Shown here piece after piece: positions 6,773 through 14,253 of a stretch of 32,092 bases of DNA. The stretch comes from VBAS01 sp965652775 (GTDB lineage: Bacteria; Bacteroidota; Bacteroidia; Chitinophagales; Chitinophagaceae), in assembly GCA_965652775.1 (NCBI GenBank), contig CBFGXP010000015.1, positions 1 through 32,092 on the forward strand, given 5' to 3'. Below the pieces are notes generated by a model. That model saw only the letters and a program-made list of their open reading frames with translations. It was not told the DNA's origin and made no database searches. The position numbers were made by a program, and so were the translations under genes. Every line of letters starts with the position of its first letter. Position 1 is the first letter of the stretch.

Positions 6773-8065
6773 TTATGTAACATTTATTTCACCGACTAAA
6801 AAAACACTGCCACATACAAGGATCAGGTCATCCCGATGGGCTTTTGTCTTTGCTTCTTTTATCGCGGTGTTTACGTCGCGGTAAGCCTCGCCTTCCAGAC
6901 CCTGACTTTTGGCTTTAGCCTGTAAAATATCTGCAGCCAATGCCCGGGGTATATGGGCTTGTGTAAAATAGTAGTGAGCCGAGTGGGGGAGCAGAGACAA
7001 TACTTTTTCCACTTCTTTATCTTTTACGAGGCCAATAACGATATGCAATTCATGATGAGTCGTTAATTCAATATGCTGAAGGATCTGTTTTATTCCATCT
7101 TCATTATGTCCCACATCCAGAACAATGGTTGGGTGCTCGTGTATAATTTCCCAGCGACCATGAAGCCCCGTAAGCCTTTTTGTTTTTTGTAACCCATTGC
7201 TAATGTCTTTTTCATCGATATTATATTGCTGGTCTTTTAAAACAGCGCAAGCTTCAAGTACAGTGAGCAGGTTTTTGCCCTGGTATATCCCCGGCAGATC
7301 AAGATGATATTTTTTATGATCTGTTTTTTTTGTTTCTGCCACTTCTACGATCAACTCATGTTTTTGCCATTCCCAGCCGATGACATTCCGTTTTTGTGAA
7401 GCATAGAAAATAGAAGTATTCTTTTGACGGGAAATTTTTTCAAACACAGGTTTTGTTTCGGGTAAAGTTTCTCCAATCACAACCGGGATATTTTTTTTAA
7501 TAATACCAGCTTTCTCAAAAGCAATTTTCTCCAATGAGTCACCAAGTATATTCATGTGATCCCAGCCGATGTTTGTTATAACAGAAAGTTCGGGTGTAAT
7601 GATATTCGTGCTGTCAAATCTTCCACCGAGTCCAACCTCAATAACAGCAATATCAATCTCCTGTTGTGCAAAATGATCAAATGCCATTGCCACTGTAATT
7701 TCAAAAAAGCTGGGTTCTATTTTTTCGATCAGTGGCTTTATTTTTTCAGTAAAATCAACCACAACATCCTCGCTGATCATTTCGCCATTCACTTTTATTC
7801 TTTCCCTAAAATCTTTTAAGTGTGGAGAAGTGTATAATCCTGTTTTGTACCCTGCAGTTTGCAGTATAGCTGCAAGCATATGGCTTACTGAGCCTTTTCC
7901 ATTTGTTCCGGCAACATGTATGCTTTTAAATTTCTGATGTGGGTTCCCAAGGTATTCGCAAAGGGTAATGGTATTGGTAAGGTCTTTTTTAAAAGCAGCA
8001 GCTCCTATCCGGCTGAACATAGGTAAGCGGGAAAAAAGATATTCAATTGTATGTTGATAAGTCAT
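6773..8065 (-). CDS. folC: Bifunctional folylpolyglutamate / dihydrofolate synthase
   Basis: Adds glutamate to folates (and dihydropteroate) with ATP, keeping folates in the cell; cytosolic. The 430-residue protein is of normal length. It shows the Mur-ligase-type P-loop HVAGTNGKGSVSHM (50-63), the FEITVAMAFDHFA segment, the IEVGLGGRFDSTNI motif, and the C-terminal LDVGHNEDG of the glutamate-ligase domain, ending GSVFLVGEI. The start MTYQHTIEYLFSRLPMF matches the family N-terminus. It is the last gene of a leftward run (macrodomain, GldL-like protein, folC) with 13 bases between it and the preceding stop, so translation is probably coupled to the promoter at about 8802-8833. Confidence 0.95.
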   Translation of the reverse strand: MTYQHTIEYLFSRLPMFSRIGAAAFKKDLTNTITLCEYLGNPHQKFKSIHVAGTNGKGSVSHMLAAILQTAGYKTGLYTSPHLKDFRERIKVNGEMISEDVVVDFTEKIKPLIEKIEPSFFEITVAMAFDHFAQQEIDIAVIEVGLGGRFDSTNIITPELSVITNIGWDHMNILGDSLEKIAFEKAGIIKKNIPVVIGETLPETKPVFEKISRQKNTSIFYASQKRNVIGWEWQKHELIVEVAETKKTDHKKYHLDLPGIYQGKNLLTVLEACAVLKDQQYNIDEKDISNGLQKTKRLTGLHGRWEIIHEHPTIVLDVGHNEDGIKQILQHIELTTHHELHIVIGLVKDKEVEKVLSLLPHSAHYYFTQAHIPRALAADILQAKAKSQGLEGEAYRDVNTAIKEAKTKAHRDDLILVCGSVFLVGEINVT

Positions 8066-8078
8066 TTGATGATAAAAA

Positions 8079-8273
8079 TTATTCAGGCCTCTTTAAAAAA
8101 GCGAGTTTTACTATTGCAAACACTATCGCAGCCGCTTCTATGATGGAACCGAGCCGAAGCGTTTCATCTGCTCCCGGCCAGTGACGAAGTTTAAGAAGTG
8201 CACCGATACCATTAAATAAAAGGCCAATAAAGAAAATTAAAAAAGGCCATTTCAGGTAGTATAACGCTTTCAT
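8079..8273 (-). CDS. GldL-like two-span mini membrane protein
   Basis: 64 residues with two predicted membrane helices (about 7-27 and 42-60) and the intervening motif KLRHWPGAD (28-36). This HWPGAD loop resembles the one in the N-terminal part of the gliding-motility/type IX secretion motor protein GldL; stand-alone copies exist in Bacteroidota. GldL itself is much longer (about 200 residues), so this is a fragment-sized relative and not GldL. Its ATG directly follows the TGA of the macrodomain gene (no gap), and folC starts 13 bases beyond it, which argues for a single operon. Function unknown; the family link is by motif only. Confidence 0.8.
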   Translation of the reverse strand: MKALYYLKWPFLIFFIGLLFNGIGALLKLRHWPGADETLRLGSIIEAAAIVFAIVKLAFLKRPE

Positions 8274-8795
8274 TCAATCTTTAATTAATAACCGGTAAAG
8301 CTGAAAATTTTCCTCATCAAAGCAAACGAAATAAACCTTATTAATAAAATCATTTTGTTCCAGGAAATCTGTAACGGTGGTAACAGCAACTTCAGCAGCT
8401 TCTTTTTTTGGATATCCGTATATACCGGTACTAATATTTGGAAATGCAATAGAAGATATTTTGTTATCAACAGCAAGTTGTAAGCTGTTCTTATAACAAT
8501 TTGCAAGTAGTGTGGCTTCGTTCTTTTTACCGCTGCTCCAGACTGGTCCAACGGTATGGATAACATATTTTGCAGGAAGGTCGCCGCCAGTGGTGATCAC
8601 GGCATCACCAGTTTTACAGCCACCTTGTTTCGTCACTATTTTTCGGCAATCGTCAAGTATTGCGGGTCCGCCAGCACGATGTATAGCGCCATCAACACCA
8701 CCTCCGCCCATCAGGCTTGAATTAGCGGCATTGACAATTGCATCGACCTTCACTTTGGTGATATCGCCTTTTATTAAAATCAGCTGGCTGGCCAT
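8274..8795 (-). CDS. Macrodomain protein, YmdB-type O-acetyl-ADP-ribose deacetylase
   Basis: 173-residue stand-alone macrodomain that binds ADP-ribose; E. coli YmdB removes O-acetyl or ADP-ribosyl groups and modulates RNase III. Motifs: LIKGDITKVKVDAIVNAANSSL, the GGGGVDGAIH loop (residues 30-39), TGDAVIT, HTVGPVW, and the PNISTGIYGYP phosphate loop. The sequence closely follows YmdB to the C-terminus (YFVCFDEENFQLYRLL). The frame is open further upstream to 8846, but that segment crosses the terminator hairpin of the neighbouring gene, so ATG 8795 (MASQLILIKGD) is used. The -7 box ends only six bases before this ATG, so the mRNA may be nearly leaderless. Followed without gap by the GldL-like gene. 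Confidence 0.9.
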   Translation of the reverse strand: MASQLILIKGDITKVKVDAIVNAANSSLMGGGGVDGAIHRAGGPAILDDCRKIVTKQGGCKTGDAVITTGGDLPAKYVIHTVGPVWSSGKKNEATLLANCYKNSLQLAVDNKISSIAFPNISTGIYGYPKKEAAEVAVTTVTDFLEQNDFINKVYFVCFDEENFQLYRLLIKD

Positions 8796-8800
8796 AATAG

Positions 8801-8842
8801 GCAAAAATAAAAATGCCATCCTGAAAAAAACAAGATGGCATT
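8801..8842 (-). terminator. Rho-independent terminator of the TonB-like gene
   Basis: Perfect 9-base arms (8812-8820 and 8834-8842; AATGCCATC / GATGGCATT on the minus strand) around a T-rich loop, followed on the minus strand by TTTATTTTTG. It begins 19 bases after the stop codon of the TonB-like gene. It also carries the promoter of the next gene. Confidence 0.8.
8802..8833 (-). promoter_or_regulatory. Promoter of the macrodomain-folC operon, embedded in a terminator
   Basis: Minus strand: TTG (8831-8833), 21 bases, then TATTTTTG (8802-8809), a full TTG/TAnnTTTG pair. The -33 element is in the loop of the hairpin at 8812-8842 and the -7 box lies in its U-tract. The box ends six bases before ATG 8795. 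Confidence 0.6.
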
Positions 8843-8861
8843 GCACAATTAATCTTAACGC

Positions 8862-9725
8862 CTATCCGCCTGTGCGAATATTAAATTCATATACTACGGT
8901 TGATTCCTCACCGGTTCTGTTAAAACGATTTCTTCTTAACCAATCGCGAATAATATCTTTTGCTTGCCCATCGCTCATCAATGAACCTCTTACAGTTCTT
9001 ACAAGCGTACCCACACCATCAGCAGAGACTCGTATTTCAGCTTCCACTTTACCAGAAATATTTTCGCCCGCATCTAATTTACCAGATGTTACAATCGTCC
9101 TGTTTCCACTTACTCTTTTTGGTCCAACCCCGGTACCAACACCCGTACCGGTACCGCCACCGGTGCCACCACCGGTTGCACCACCATAACCAGGACCTCT
9201 TCCAACGCCGGTCCCGGTTCCAGTACCACCCGCGATATCATATTTATCAGCAGTGCCACCACCTGTTCCTGTACCTGTTAATGTTTTACCAGCTACAGCT
9301 TTTGGCTTTGGAGGTGCAGGTGTTTCAATGATTTGCTTTGGAACTGTTTTGGTAACAGAAGTATTGGGGACTACTTTAGTCGCTTCAGGTTTTGGATTGG
9401 GAGGTTTAGTTGCCGGAGGAGCTTCTTCGTCTTTATCGTTCGTTTCAAAATCTTTTGATTCCTCTTTGACGCCGGGAACAACCGCAGGTTTTGCGATTCC
9501 TTTCGGTTCCGGCGCTTTTACTGTATTACCACCGCCACCGCCACCACCTGATCTCACATCGACAGGCTGTTCCAACTGTACTTCAACATACATGTCCTGT
9601 GGGGGAAATTCAATAACGGGTAAAGGCCATTTCAAAAAGATAAAAGTTAAAAGCATTGCCAGGGCCACGCCGCCGGTAATAAGCCCTGCCCGCTTGTTCT
9701 TTTCTTTTTCAAAACTTTGCATCAT
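8862..9725 (-). CDS. TonB-like single-span envelope protein with Gly/Thr-rich linker
   Basis: About 287 residues: a short cytosolic N-terminus, one membrane helix (AGLITGGVALAMLLTFIFLKW), a Pro/Lys-rich stretch, a low-complexity GTGTG/GGTGG linker, and a C-terminal region (GKVEAEIRVSADGVGTLVRT) resembling a TonB-type C-terminal fold. This layout fits energy-transducer-like proteins that cross the periplasm. No exbB/exbD adjoins, and the C-terminus is divergent, so TonB function is inference. The frame opens at ATG 9743 but the TACTTTTG box ends one base before that codon, so transcription would start inside it; ATG 9725 (or 9722) is preferred, 19 bases past the box. It ends in a clear terminator. 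Confidence 0.75.
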   Translation of the reverse strand: MMQSFEKEKNKRAGLITGGVALAMLLTFIFLKWPLPVIEFPPQDMYVEVQLEQPVDVRSGGGGGGGNTVKAPEPKGIAKPAVVPGVKEESKDFETNDKDEEAPPATKPPNPKPEATKVVPNTSVTKTVPKQIIETPAPPKPKAVAGKTLTGTGTGGGTADKYDIAGGTGTGTGVGRGPGYGGATGGGTGGGTGTGVGTGVGPKRVSGNRTIVTSGKLDAGENISGKVEAEIRVSADGVGTLVRTVRGSLMSDGQAKDIIRDWLRRNRFNRTGEESTVVYEFNIRTGG

Positions 9726-9744
9726 AGCGGTATAGTAATTCATA

Positions 9745-9775
9745 CAAAAGTAACCGGGTGAGTTTTTGAATTCAA
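9745..9775 (-). promoter_or_regulatory. Promoter of the TonB-like gene
   Basis: Minus strand: TTG (9773-9775), 20 bases, TACTTTTG (9745-9752). Both elements and the spacing match the Bacteroidota consensus. Because the box abuts ATG 9743, the real start should be downstream at 9725. Confidence 0.7.
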
Positions 9776-10055
9776 GTTATTGTTGTTCACACCTGTTGAT
9801 TAAACGATGCAAAGCATGTGCAACTTGCCCTGCAGCATCCATTTTTATTGTTAATTTTTTGTTTATCCACAATATGCAGGGAGTATGAGGAAAATTTACA
9901 ACGACTGGTAGTTTTTATTTATGATATCCGCAGTGGTAATACTATAAAGCTTCCGTTGTGACACTACCTTGTACTTACTGTAATCCTATTCGGCTTTTCA
10001 CTATGAGTTTTTTCAGATCAATTGCATATTCACACTTCACCACCCATTCACCTCT
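9776..10055. other. Noncoding gap upstream of the TonB-like gene
   Basis: About 280 bases between this promoter and the stop of the SDR gene. It holds a 21-codon leftward frame (9777-9842) without promoter or homology that I recognise, a single DnaA-box-like TTATCCACA (9863-9871), and short inverted words (ccctgca/tgcaggg). I see no supported gene, RNA or terminator. Confidence 0.5.
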
Positions 10056-10790
10056 TCAACCGATTCTTTTATAGATCCAGAAGGGAGTCCATCTCATCAA
10101 TTTTGCTACCAGCCACCACCTTTTACTCACATATACCTTTCTCTTTTTTCTTTCAATTGCAGATATCATTTGTTGTGTTGCTTTTTCTAATGACACCAGC
10201 CAGAATCTCTTATTTCCCTTTGCCATTTTTGTATCAACAAACCCGGGTTCAATGCAGGTGATTCCAATATCTTTTCTAATTCTCTTTGCCTTGATTGCCA
10301 GCGCCTCAAAGTAGTTACTTTGAAAAGCCTTTGAAGCGCTGTAGGCCGGTGCCCAGCTATTGCCTCTGTTGGCTGCGATCGATGAAATAACAGCCATCTT
10401 TCCATATCCTTGTTTGATAAAAAAATTAAAAGCCCAATTGGCAATCTCTATAAACCCATTCACATTTGTTTCGACAGTTGCTTTGTCAAGTTCCCAGTTC
10501 AATTCTTTGCTTGGTTCGCCGATGCCAGAACTATAAACGAGTATATCCAACCCTCCGATTTTTTCAATAAGTGACGTAAGTCTTTTAATGTTTTCACCGG
10601 TTGTTACATCAAAACATTCCGTCTTTATTGTGTGCGGGAACATTTTCTCTATCTCATCCAATAATTCTTTTCTTCTCCCTGTTATGCCAACGACGTTTCC
10701 ATCAGCAGCATATAATTCAGCCATTTTTCTACCAATACCTGAAGTAGCCCCAACTATTACAATTTTTTTTATATGATTGTCTGTGTTCAC
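10056..10790 (-). CDS. Short-chain dehydrogenase/reductase
   Basis: NAD(P)-dependent Rossmann-fold oxidoreductase of 244 residues; substrate unknown. Motifs: GATSGIG (14-20) for cofactor binding, the catalytic Ser (S136/S137) and YSASK (Y150, K154), and EPGFVDTKMA for the substrate lid. The NNAG position reads YSSG (87-90), a mild deviation. A GTG start (10790) overlaps the TGA of the MFS gene by four bases (GTGA), showing translational coupling. It is the last member of the leftward radical SAM-EamA-MFS-SDR series. The C-terminal basic/aromatic tail (RWWLVAKLMRWTPFW) suggests membrane contact, as in some retinol-dehydrogenase-like SDRs. Confidence 0.92.
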   Translation of the reverse strand: MNTDNHIKKIVIVGATSGIGRKMAELYAADGNVVGITGRRKELLDEIEKMFPHTIKTECFDVTTGENIKRLTSLIEKIGGLDILVYSSGIGEPSKELNWELDKATVETNVNGFIEIANWAFNFFIKQGYGKMAVISSIAANRGNSWAPAYSASKAFQSNYFEALAIKAKRIRKDIGITCIEPGFVDTKMAKGNKRFWLVSLEKATQQMISAIERKKRKVYVSKRWWLVAKLMRWTPFWIYKRIG

Positions 10791-11974
10791 TTGTTTCTTA
10801 TTAACCTTATCGTACTCGGTAAACCAACAAGGGCTCCAAGTCCTAATAATGCAAAAGTATTTTCACCTCCCGGAAATGTTTGAGAATGAAATATACGGTC
10901 AATAACATACAGGCTGATAGTAGTAATTGCAAAGCCAATGGAATTATATATCGTCAATGCAGTTCCTCTCAATTCTTCAGGCGCGTATTGAGCAACTAAC
11001 GTGGAGAATTGTGGTGAATCAGGCACAACAGTCAACCCCCAAATCAAAAGCAGTGTAATAAAAAGGAAAACGGGGAATGAATAACTAAAAGGAGAAATAA
11101 AACAACAGATGCCTGAAATAAGCAATGACCACATTGCTACCCTGGCGCTTCCGATCTTCCCTGACAAATATCCGCCGGCAATACTTCCAACAAAACCTAT
11201 TGCAATGGCCATGAAACTCAAGAAAGGGATGTTGAGTTGTAACCCGTTCTTCCGTGAATACAATTCAATGATCAATGGAACGAATCCCCAAAATGAATAA
11301 ACTTCCCACATATGACCAAAATAGCCGAACGCAGATTGTCTCCATTTTTTCGAACTGAATATTTTTCCAATAGCATCCCATCGGAAACCGCCTGATCTCT
11401 TTCTATTGGGTCCATCGCCCACAAGTAATATCATTAGTAATCCGCCAACAACTGCTACTACCGAAGTAGTATATAAAACCGATCTCCATGGCAATTCGAA
11501 ATCCCTGTTCTTTAACAAATGTGGAAATGCTGTTCCTAACACCAATGCTCCCAATAAAAATCCGAGTGCCTTGCCCAATCCTTTTTCATACCAGTCAGCT
11601 GCGATCTTCATCCCGACAGGGTAAATGCCTGCAAGACAAAATCCGGTAAGTAACCGAAATAAAAATAAACCAGCCCCATCTGTTACGAACCAAGCCACTG
11701 CAGCGTTAGTTAATGCGCCAAGCAAAGAACTTATAAAAAATAATTTTACGGGTGAGAAGCGATCGGCGAGAGATAAGAAAGCGAAAACTAAAGTGCCGGC
11801 AATAAAACCTAGCATAACAGCTGAAGTAACCAGGCTTACTGCATATTGGCTGAGCTGAAGAGTTTGTTTTAATTCTGGTAACACCGCATTCCCAACAAAC
11901 CAAAGCGATGTACCCGCAAACTGCGAAAGCACAATAACAGGTAAAACTTTTTTATTGATTTTTGATTCGATCAA
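10787..11974 (-). CDS. Major facilitator superfamily transporter
   Basis: Inner-membrane transporter of 395 residues with about 12 hydrophobic helices and a short cytosolic loop (GDGPNRKRSGGFRWD) near the middle. The segment LADRFSPVKLFFISSLLGAL follows the second helix like an MFS A-motif, though it is not canonical. Substrate cannot be told. The ATG lies 10 bases past the stop of the EamA gene, and its own stop overlaps the GTG of the SDR gene, so it sits in the middle of an operon. No separate promoter box is visible. Confidence 0.9.
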   Translation of the reverse strand: MIESKINKKVLPVIVLSQFAGTSLWFVGNAVLPELKQTLQLSQYAVSLVTSAVMLGFIAGTLVFAFLSLADRFSPVKLFFISSLLGALTNAAVAWFVTDGAGLFLFRLLTGFCLAGIYPVGMKIAADWYEKGLGKALGFLLGALVLGTAFPHLLKNRDFELPWRSVLYTTSVVAVVGGLLMILLVGDGPNRKRSGGFRWDAIGKIFSSKKWRQSAFGYFGHMWEVYSFWGFVPLIIELYSRKNGLQLNIPFLSFMAIAIGFVGSIAGGYLSGKIGSARVAMWSLLISGICCFISPFSYSFPVFLFITLLLIWGLTVVPDSPQFSTLVAQYAPEELRGTALTIYNSIGFAITTISLYVIDRIFHSQTFPGGENTFALLGLGALVGLPSTIRLIRNK

Positions 11975-11984
11975 GCAGCTGGCT

Positions 11985-12887
11985 TTATTTTTTAAGATTG
12001 GCGATCACCAAACCGGCTACAACTAAAATAAAACTTATAATATGAATGGAAGTAATTTTTTCATTTAACAGGAAAACTGCTTCGATGCTGCTAAACACCG
12101 GGATTAAATTCCCAAACAATGCTGTTCGTCCGCTACCCAATGCAACGATCGCTTTATTCCAGATAAGAAAACAAATAACGGATGCTCCGATACCCAGATA
12201 TAATATAGCCGAAATATTAAAGGCATTCATGGCAAAACTACCGTGGTCATTTAATTCAACTAAATAAAAAGGCAAGAGGATAAGAGTGCCTAATAAAAAG
12301 ATCACAAAAAGAAAATTAACGGGGTGCATGGTTGCTGGCTTCTTTCTTACCGAAGTATTATAAATAGCGAATGTGAGTGCTGCAGCCATGATCCACCAAT
12401 CACCTTTGGTAAATTTAAATGAAACAAGATTTTGAAAATTCCCTTTGCTTAATAATATAAGGATGCCAACAATACAGACCAGGATTCCTATAATTCTCAA
12501 GACCGGGATTTTTTCTTTAAGAAATATCCTGGCAAGAATAACAGACATAATGGGAGAGGAGCAGGTACCAAGAATAGCCATGTTGATGGCAGTTGAATGA
12601 TGCCCGGCTATGTAAACAAACGTATTAAACATGCTGACACCGGTGGCTGATGCAAGTAAAAAGAATAAAAAGTTTTTCCTGATGAGCTTTCGTTCAGCAA
12701 CAAAATATTTCCAGGCGAAAGGAAGAATGACAATTGTTGCAGTAAGCCAACGATAAAACGCAAGGGTGACGGGCGGAATATCTTTAATTACTCCTCTTGC
12801 AATAATAAAATTTCCAGACCAGATAAATGTGGCGAGAACAGCGAGACTAATACCAACAAAAATTTGACGCTGATGTGTCTTGTCCAT
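11985..12887 (-). CDS. EamA/DMT-family transporter
   Basis: Inner-membrane transporter of 300 residues with ten predicted helices in two EamA repeats: LAVLATFIWSGNFIIARGVIK at the start and FAIYNTSVRKKPA opening the second half. Members export metabolites such as amino acids or nucleobases; the substrate is unknown. The frame extends to TTG 12917, directly after the radical SAM stop, but TATTTTTG (12899-12906) lies inside that stretch, so ATG 12887 (MDKTHQRQIF) is chosen, 11 bases past the box. It therefore has its own promoter as well as possible read-through from the radical SAM gene. MFS and SDR genes follow. Confidence 0.9.
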   Translation of the reverse strand: MDKTHQRQIFVGISLAVLATFIWSGNFIIARGVIKDIPPVTLAFYRWLTATIVILPFAWKYFVAERKLIRKNFLFFLLASATGVSMFNTFVYIAGHHSTAINMAILGTCSSPIMSVILARIFLKEKIPVLRIIGILVCIVGILILLSKGNFQNLVSFKFTKGDWWIMAAALTFAIYNTSVRKKPATMHPVNFLFVIFLLGTLILLPFYLVELNDHGSFAMNAFNISAILYLGIGASVICFLIWNKAIVALGSGRTALFGNLIPVFSSIEAVFLLNEKITSIHIISFILVVAGLVIANLKK

Positions 12888-12898
12888 TTCGGAGACAT

Positions 12899-12906
12899 CA
12901 AAAATA
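12899..12906 (-). promoter_or_regulatory. -7 box of the EamA-MFS-SDR operon
   Basis: Minus strand TATTTTTG, an exact TAnnTTTG match. A TTTTG (12929-12933) lies 22 bases upstream, slightly longer than the usual 19-21. The box ends 11 bases before ATG 12887. Confidence 0.5.
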
Positions 12907-12917
12907 CCCTTTACCAA

Positions 12918-14219
12918 TTATAGATGCGCAAAATCTATTTCAAAATTTCCTTTGATCCGTTCGATCGATGGATTGAAATAGCCGAATTTCAGATGAGGGA
13001 ATTCCTCATGTATCAAATCCATTAGTTGCTTTACACCAAGACATTCGCCGGTATCAGTTACTCCGATCTTGCCAAGATACCAATCTGGATCAATATTGAA
13101 ATTGCGCCACTGGATCATCTTTAATCCTGTTTCATTGATAAGCTTTCTTAACGCCTCGTATTCAGCAACTGAGTCCGTCATTCCCGGGAACACAAAATAG
13201 TTAATTGAGGTCCAGCCACCATAACTATTCATCACTTTGAGGCTTTCAACAATATCATCAAAGTCATAATTGTTGGGCCGGTAATACGGCATGTAAATCT
13301 CTCTTCGTGCTGAGTTAGTGCTGACACGAATTGAATTTAACCCAGCCTCACATAAAACTTTCACTGCCCTCGGATCGGATCCGTTGGTGTTTATATTAAT
13401 GCTTCCCTTTTTTGTATGCTTTCTTATTTCAATGATCGCATCCCGCATCGTCTCCCACATCAGCAAAGGTTCGCCTTCACAACCTTGCCCAAAACTAATC
13501 AACGGATAAGGAGCAGTTTCAAGATGCGGAACTGTAAACTCAACTATTTCCTCAGCCATGGGTTTAAACGTAAGACGATCCTGTGTCGACACGATCGGTT
13601 CTTCATCGGGCTGCAATGAGATACAGCCAACACAGTTTGCGTTACATGCAGGCGAGACAGGCACAGGACATTCCCAACGGCCCAAAGAAAAATTTCTTGC
13701 TGCCGGACAATGATAAGTGAGGCAGCAATTTTCCATTAAATGTTTTACAAGGCGGTTATGCGGATAAGCTTTTAATAGCTGTGCAGCGCCGTCATTTATT
13801 TTTTGCTGATCATAACCAACACTTTCCTGGCGAATATCTTTTTCGATTCTTATAGCAGGCACATAGAATTTATTGTCGTGCCAGCCCACAGCAGTGTAAC
13901 AAAACAATGGAAGTACCGGAGCGTCTTTTTCTGATTCATAGGCTGCAAGGTAAAGTCCTGTATGAGCGGGAGGAATAAAGGCAGCAACGGCCCAGCCCTT
14001 TTCACATAAACGCATTTCACCTGACTTTACATCAATACCAATTCCTCTTCTTCCCGGCAATTCATACAATGAACCTCCTCCCGGTAGTTCTATCCATTCG
14101 TCTTCAGGAATAGGTAAAGCATCCCAGCCACTTCGGCCGGTAGTGTATAATGAAGTGTCTTCAAAAATATTTCCCTTGCTGTCTGAATAGAGAATATATG
14201 GTGAATGCGTAAAGTTCAA
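12918..14219 (-). CDS. Radical SAM protein with extra cysteines, TTG start in a repeat
   Basis: Reductive SAM-cleaving enzyme of about 433 residues, function unknown. The Fe-S motif CNANCVGC (CxxxCxxC, about residues 192-199) is followed by a TIM-barrel region with ININTNGSDPRAV and SIRVSTNSAR. Four further cysteines precede it (about 165, 166, 171 and 184; NCCLTYHCPAARNF), which could hold a second cluster. The frame has no ATG near its start: homologous-looking sequence begins at THSPYILYSD, and both available starts are TTG (14240, 14219) within a GTTGAAAGTTGAAAGTTCAA repeat. A near-consensus box GACTTTTG (14245-14252) places transcription at about 14241, so TTG 14219 is preferred. EamA, MFS and SDR genes follow. 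Confidence 0.85.
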   Translation of the reverse strand: MNFTHSPYILYSDSKGNIFEDTSLYTTGRSGWDALPIPEDEWIELPGGGSLYELPGRRGIGIDVKSGEMRLCEKGWAVAAFIPPAHTGLYLAAYESEKDAPVLPLFCYTAVGWHDNKFYVPAIRIEKDIRQESVGYDQQKINDGAAQLLKAYPHNRLVKHLMENCCLTYHCPAARNFSLGRWECPVPVSPACNANCVGCISLQPDEEPIVSTQDRLTFKPMAEEIVEFTVPHLETAPYPLISFGQGCEGEPLLMWETMRDAIIEIRKHTKKGSININTNGSDPRAVKVLCEAGLNSIRVSTNSARREIYMPYYRPNNYDFDDIVESLKVMNSYGGWTSINYFVFPGMTDSVAEYEALRKLINETGLKMIQWRNFNIDPDWYLGKIGVTDTGECLGVKQLMDLIHEEFPHLKFGYFNPSIERIKGNFEIDFAHL

Positions 14220-14240
14220 GGTTGAAAGTTGAAAGTTCAA
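14211..14240. repeat. Phrase-like repeat overlapping the radical SAM 5' end
   Basis: The words aaagttcaa and gttgaaa repeat in tandem (aaagttcaaggttgaaag, then ttgaaagttcaa). The repeat encodes the first residues of the radical SAM frame, including both candidate TTG starts. Confidence 0.65.
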
Positions 14241-14253
14241 TCTGCAAAAGTCG

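Noticed and set aside
6666..6884. Plus-strand frame of 72 codons next to folC
   Set aside because: It overlaps the folC 3' end in antisense and crosses the hairpin; no motif, promoter or homology.
8796..8846. Longer N-terminus for the macrodomain protein
   Set aside because: It would be translated through a terminator stem-loop and lies upstream of the predicted transcription start; the family N-terminus matches ATG 8795.
8512..9189. Long plus-strand frame (225 codons) overlapping the macrodomain and TonB-like genes
   Set aside because: It is antisense to two well-supported genes and spans a terminator. Its Pro-rich product is the mirror of the Gly/Thr-rich linker, so it is a composition artefact.
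9100..9300. Short repeated GC-rich units as a possible CRISPR or tandem repeat
   Set aside because: They encode Gly/Thr repeats in frame within the TonB-like gene, without regular spacers or uniform repeat length.
9253..9735. Plus-strand frame of 160 codons antisense to the TonB-like gene
   Set aside because: No start-site or promoter support; its glycine/serine/valine-rich product comes from the complementary strand of the repetitive linker.
9863..9871. DnaA-box-like TTATCCACA
   Set aside because: A single perfect 9-mer with no cluster of further boxes, no dnaA/dnaN gene and no AT-rich unwinding element nearby; one chance match in 32 kb is not surprising, so I do not call an origin.
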